NCBI GenBank assembly: GCA_004213025.1
Contig: SHBC01000035.1
Span: 1-9,198, forward strand
Source: SAR116 cluster bacterium
GTDB lineage: Bacteria; Pseudomonadota; Alphaproteobacteria; Puniceispirillales; Puniceispirillaceae
Length of the DNA stretch: 9,198 bases
Reading direction: 5' to 3'
Part shown: one piece after another, positions 6,201-9,198 of the stretch
Position numbering within the stretch: the stretch's first letter is position 1
Layout of the letters: each line of letters begins with the position of its first letter
Notes under the pieces: model-generated
Told to the model about the DNA's origin: nothing
Seen by the model: only the letters and a program-made list of their open reading frames with translations
The model's database searches: none
Translations under genes and position numbers: made by a program

Positions 6201-7811
6201 GAAATTCTGCCGGAAGAAATGATGCAGGCCGCGATAGCGGTTGGACAGCACGGCCAGCGGCGTGTCATCGCCCATCGAGCCGATCGCCTCCTTGCCGTTT
6301 TCCGCCATCGGTTGCAGGATCAGCTCGAGATCCTCCATCGTCCAGCCAGCCATCATCTGACGGCGGCGGGCCTCAATGGCTGGCATCCGCTCGGTCCTCT
6401 TGCCAGCATGTTTTGACAGCACCGATTCCATCTGCTGGGCGCGGCCGACCCATTTCGACCAGTCGCGCTTGCCAGCCAGCTCGGCGGTAAGGTCGGTATC
6501 GAGATACATCTTTCCACGTTTCAGATCGATCCCCATCATCTGGCCGGGGCCAATCCGCCCACGCTCGATAATGCGGTCCTCGGGAACGACCACCATGCCG
6601 GATTCCGAGCCGGCGATGACCAGCCCGTTATCGGTCACGACATAACGCATCGGGCGGAGCCCGTTCCGATCCATGCCGGCGATCACCCAGTTGTCGGCAT
6701 AGGCGGCGATGGCCGCCGGCCCGTCCCATGGCTCCATCACCGAATTGCAATAGGCATAGAGCTTGGCAAGTTCATGATCACTGCCGACATCGACGGCGGC
6801 CGGGATCATCATGGTCTTCACCATCGGCAGGTTGCGCCCGCCATGGCCCAGAAGTTCGAACACCGCATCCAGCGCGGCCGAATCCGAGCTTCCTTTCGCC
6901 ACCACCGGCTTCAGATCATCAATGGAATCGCCGAAGATGTCTGATGCCATGCGGTCCTCATGGCAGGTCATCCAGTTCTGGTTGCCGCGGATGGTGTTGA
7001 TCTCACCATTATGCGCCAGCACGCGGAAAGGCTGCGCCAGCTTCCAGGTCGGCATGGTGTTGGTCGAATAGCGCTGATGATAGATCGCAAAGGACGAGAC
7101 AAAACGCGTATCGTTCAGATCCGGGAAGAACGCCGTCACCTGTTCGGCAAGGAACATGCCCTTATAGATGATCGACCGGCTCGACATCGAACAGATGTAG
7201 AAATCCGAGATCAGCTCGGCGGTTACCGCCTTTTCGATGCGGCGACGAACGATGTAGAGCTGGCGCTCGGCCTCGGCCTCGTCAATATCGGCCGGCATCG
7301 AGAACATGATCTGCTCGATCTCAGGGCGGGTGGCGTTGGCCTTGTCGCCAAGCGCCTTGGTGTCGACCGGCACCTGCCGCCAGCCATAGATGATATGGCC
7401 GACCGCCAGAATTTCCTGCTCGACGATACAGCGGCAACGTTCCTGCGCCGCCAGGTCGGTGCGCGGCAGGAACACCATGCCAACGGCAAGGCGGCCACCA
7501 TCATCATCATGACCGGTACGGGCAATATGCTCGATGAAGAAATCGCGTGGGATCTCGATATGGATTCCCGCGCCATCGCCTGTCATCCCGTCAGCATCGA
7601 CCGCACCGCGATGCCAGATGGCCTGCAGCGCCTCGATGGCGGCGTCCACAACCGCGCGCGTCGGCTTGCCATCACGCGCCGCGACGAAACCGACACCGCA
7701 GGCGTCATGCTCCATTTCCGGGCCATAGACACCGGCGGCGGTCAGGCGGGCCTCGTTGCGGGCGCGCCGCGCAAGGTAATTCTGATCATTGAAGTTACTG
7801 GTATTGCTCAT
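3261..7811 (-). CDS. gltB: Glutamate synthase [NADPH] large (alpha) subunit
   Basis: A full-length, 1516-residue alpha subunit. It hydrolyses glutamine and channels the ammonia to 2-oxoglutarate, making glutamate in the GS-GOGAT cycle in the cytoplasm. Seen: a 37-residue propeptide, then C38 in HDACGVGFV, the N-terminal nucleophile exposed by processing; class II amidotransferase motifs HQRYSTNT (245-252), HNGEINT (267-273), GSSDS (307-311) and DRNGLRP (381-387); a central linker domain to about residue 800; the FMN barrel with SGEGGED (917-923), [16 protein letters not shown] (964-979), [20 protein letters not shown] (1000-1019) and [11 protein letters not shown] (1057-1067); the 3Fe-4S ligands C1135-x5-C1141-x4-C1146; and the glycine-rich beta-helix domain from about 1260 to 1430. 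No key residue is missing. GGGAC lies about 6 bases before the ATG. It follows gltD by 21 bases, so both are surely one transcript. Control of the operon would lie upstream of gltD, outside the window. Confidence 0.98.
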   Translation of the reverse strand: [1516 protein letters not shown]

Positions 7812-7832
7812 GATTCTGTCCCGTCTTTCGTC

Positions 7833-9198
7833 TCAGGCGCCGGCGGCGGCCTGCGGCGCATCGCTCTGCGCCATGATGTAGGAATCGATCGAGGCGGCGG
7901 CATCGCGGCCATCGCGGACACCCCAGACAACAAGCGAGGCGCCGCGCACGATGTCACCGGCGGCGAACACGCCGGGAAGATTGGTCATCATGGTGCGCCA
8001 GTCGATATCAATGGTGCCCCATTTCGAGACCGCAAGGTCTGGCGTGCCGAACATCACCGGCAGATCCTCCGGATCAAAACCAAGCGCCTTGATCACCAGA
8101 TCGGCCGGAATTTCATGCGATGAATCATCAATGATCTGCGGCACCTGACGGCCGGTGGCGTCAGGCTGTCCAAGATGGATTTTCTGGGCCTGTACGGCGC
8201 GAACATGATTGTCGCCGAGGAATGCCTGCGGCGCCGACAGCCATTTGAAGACAACGCCCTCTTCCTCGGCATTGGCAACCTCGCGCTGCGAGCCGGGCAT
8301 GTTGGCGCGGTCACGCCGGTACAGGCAGGTCACCGAGTTTGCCTCCTGCCGGATCGCGGTGCGAACACAATCCATCGCCGTGTCACCGCCACCGATGACA
8401 ACAACGTCGCGACCCTTGGCGTTCAGCGTGCCGCTGTCAAAATCCGGCACCGCATCGCCAAGGCTCTTCCGGTTCGAGGCGGTCAGATAGTCGAGTGCCG
8501 GCACAATGCCTTCCATGCCAACACCCGGCGCGTTGATGTCACGCGCCTTGTAAACGCCGGTGGCGACCAGCACGGCATCATGCGCCGCGCGGATGTCTTC
8601 AAAGCTGATATCAACACCGATATCGACATTCATCTTGAAGGTCACACCGCCATCGGCCAGCAGATCATGGCGCCGCTGCACGACATGCTTTTCCAGCTTG
8701 AAGCCCGGAATGCCATAGATCAGCAACCCGCCAACCCGGTCATAGCGGTCATAGATGGTTACCTGATAGCCGCGCTGGCGCAGCATGTCGGCGGCGGCAA
8801 GGCCGGCCGGTCCGGCACCGATGATGCCAACCGATTCGGGCCGCTCGGTAACCGGTTGCGGCGGTTGCACCCAGCCATTCTCGAACGCTGTTTCGGTAAT
8901 GTGTTTTTCGACCGCGCCGATGGTCACCGATTCGAACCCCTTCTCGATGACGCAGCTTCCCTCGCACAGCCTGTCCTGCGGGCAGATGCGGCCACAGATT
9001 TCAGGCATGTTGTTGGTCTGCGCCGACATCCGGTAGGCTTCTTCCATCCGCCCCTCGGCGGTCAGCATCAGCCAGTCCGGAATGTTGTTGTGGAGAGGAC
9101 AGTTGATCTGACAGAACGGCACGCCGCATTGCGAGCAGCGCCCGGCTTGGTCTTCAGCAGCGGTGACATCAAACTCGGTATAGATCTCGTCGAAATCC
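7833..9198 (-). CDS. gltD: Glutamate synthase [NADPH] small (beta) subunit, N-terminus cut by the right edge
   Basis: Supplies electrons from NADPH through FAD and two 4Fe-4S clusters to the FMN of GltB. 454 residues are visible; the frame is open through 9197 and must begin outside the window. Relative to the first visible residue: cluster cysteines C21-x2-C24-x4-C29-x3-C33, a second set C68-x3-C72-x5-C78-x3-C82, FAD-binding GAGPAG (127-132), GGLLIYGIPGFKLEK (155-169), NADPH-binding GGGDTA (269-274), MPGSQREVANAEEEG (300-314), and AAGDIVRG (412-419) near the C-terminus. A GTG at 9122 could be mistaken for the start, but it lies between C24 and C29, so starting there would remove two cluster ligands. 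E. coli GltD has 472 residues, so about 15-30 N-terminal residues are probably missing. It precedes gltB by 21 bases, the reverse of the E. coli gltB-gltD order. Related FAD/NADPH modules occur in other proteins, but the adjacent gltB settles the identity. Confidence 0.97.
   Translation of the reverse strand, partial: DFDEIYTEFDVTAAEDQAGRCSQCGVPFCQINCPLHNNIPDWLMLTAEGRMEEAYRMSAQTNNMPEICGRICPQDRLCEGSCVIEKGFESVTIGAVEKHITETAFENGWVQPPQPVTERPESVGIIGAGPAGLAAADMLRQRGYQVTIYDRYDRVGGLLIYGIPGFKLEKHVVQRRHDLLADGGVTFKMNVDIGVDISFEDIRAAHDAVLVATGVYKARDINAPGVGMEGIVPALDYLTASNRKSLGDAVPDFDSGTLNAKGRDVVVIGGGDTAMDCVRTAIRQEANSVTCLYRRDRANMPGSQREVANAEEEGVVFKWLSAPQAFLGDNHVRAVQAQKIHLGQPDATGRQVPQIIDDSSHEIPADLVIKALGFDPEDLPVMFGTPDLAVSKWGTIDIDWRTMMTNLPGVFAAGDIVRGASLVVWGVRDGRDAAASIDSYIMAQSDAPQAAAGA

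Noticed and set aside
5676..6416. Plus-strand open frame of 246 codons opposite the middle of gltB
   Set aside because: Antisense shadow: His/Arg-rich composition typical of reading a high-GC gene backwards.
7499..7510. Run of CAT/ATC triplets resembling a microsatellite
   Set aside because: It is only a few triplets long and codes for an Asp-rich loop (HDDDGG) in GltB; nothing suggests phase variation.
6960..8123. Plus-strand open frame of 387 codons opposite gltB and gltD
   Set aside because: It spans the junction of two well-supported genes on the other strand, and its translation is a low-information Arg/Asp/His-rich shadow with no recognisable domain.
7833..9122. gltD starting at the GTG at 9122
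   Set aside because: That codon is an internal valine inside the first iron-sulfur cysteine motif (CSQCGVPFCQINC). The frame continues to the window edge with family-like sequence.

Overview
The window carries six protein-coding genes on high-GC DNA and no RNA genes, mobile elements, CRISPR arrays or long non-coding stretches. The largest gap between genes is about 70 bases. The best taxonomic clue is a near full-length FzlA-type division protein, a family known from Alphaproteobacteria. GC-rich third positions and the GltB/GltD sequences fit that class. I cannot fix the order or genus from sequence reading alone.

Layout from left to right: (1) positions 1-1146, minus strand, a GT4-type glycosyltransferase whose C-terminus runs off the left edge; (2) 1147-1215, a 69-base divergent spacer; (3) 1216-1986, plus strand, an alpha/beta hydrolase closely resembling the mitochondrial thioesterase ABHD10; (4) 1983-2654, minus strand, fzlA, convergent with the hydrolase and sharing a CTAG in which both stop codons lie; (5) 2655-2692, a very AT-rich spacer; (6) 2693-3190, minus strand, a GNAT acetyltransferase of the YhbS type; (7) 3191-3260, a spacer with a 7-bp inverted repeat; (8) 3261-7811, minus strand, gltB, the large subunit of NADPH-glutamate synthase; (9) 7833-9198, minus strand, gltD, the small subunit, whose N-terminal end runs off the right edge.

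Functionally, gltD and gltB together make the GOGAT half of the ammonia-assimilation cycle (glutamine + 2-oxoglutarate + NADPH to 2 glutamate). They are 21 bases apart and surely co-transcribed, small-subunit gene first. The acetyltransferase and fzlA follow on the same strand and could receive readthrough, but the inverted repeat and the AT-rich spacer suggest partial or full uncoupling. The glycosyltransferase probably belongs to a surface-polysaccharide locus continuing to the left.

This is mostly a housekeeping region. I found no evidence for a new multi-gene system. The points most worth a second look are the ABHD10-like hydrolase and its bearing on the origin of the mitochondrial enzyme, the placing of a cell-division regulator downstream of glutamate synthase, and two edge-truncated genes whose true extents are easy to miss.
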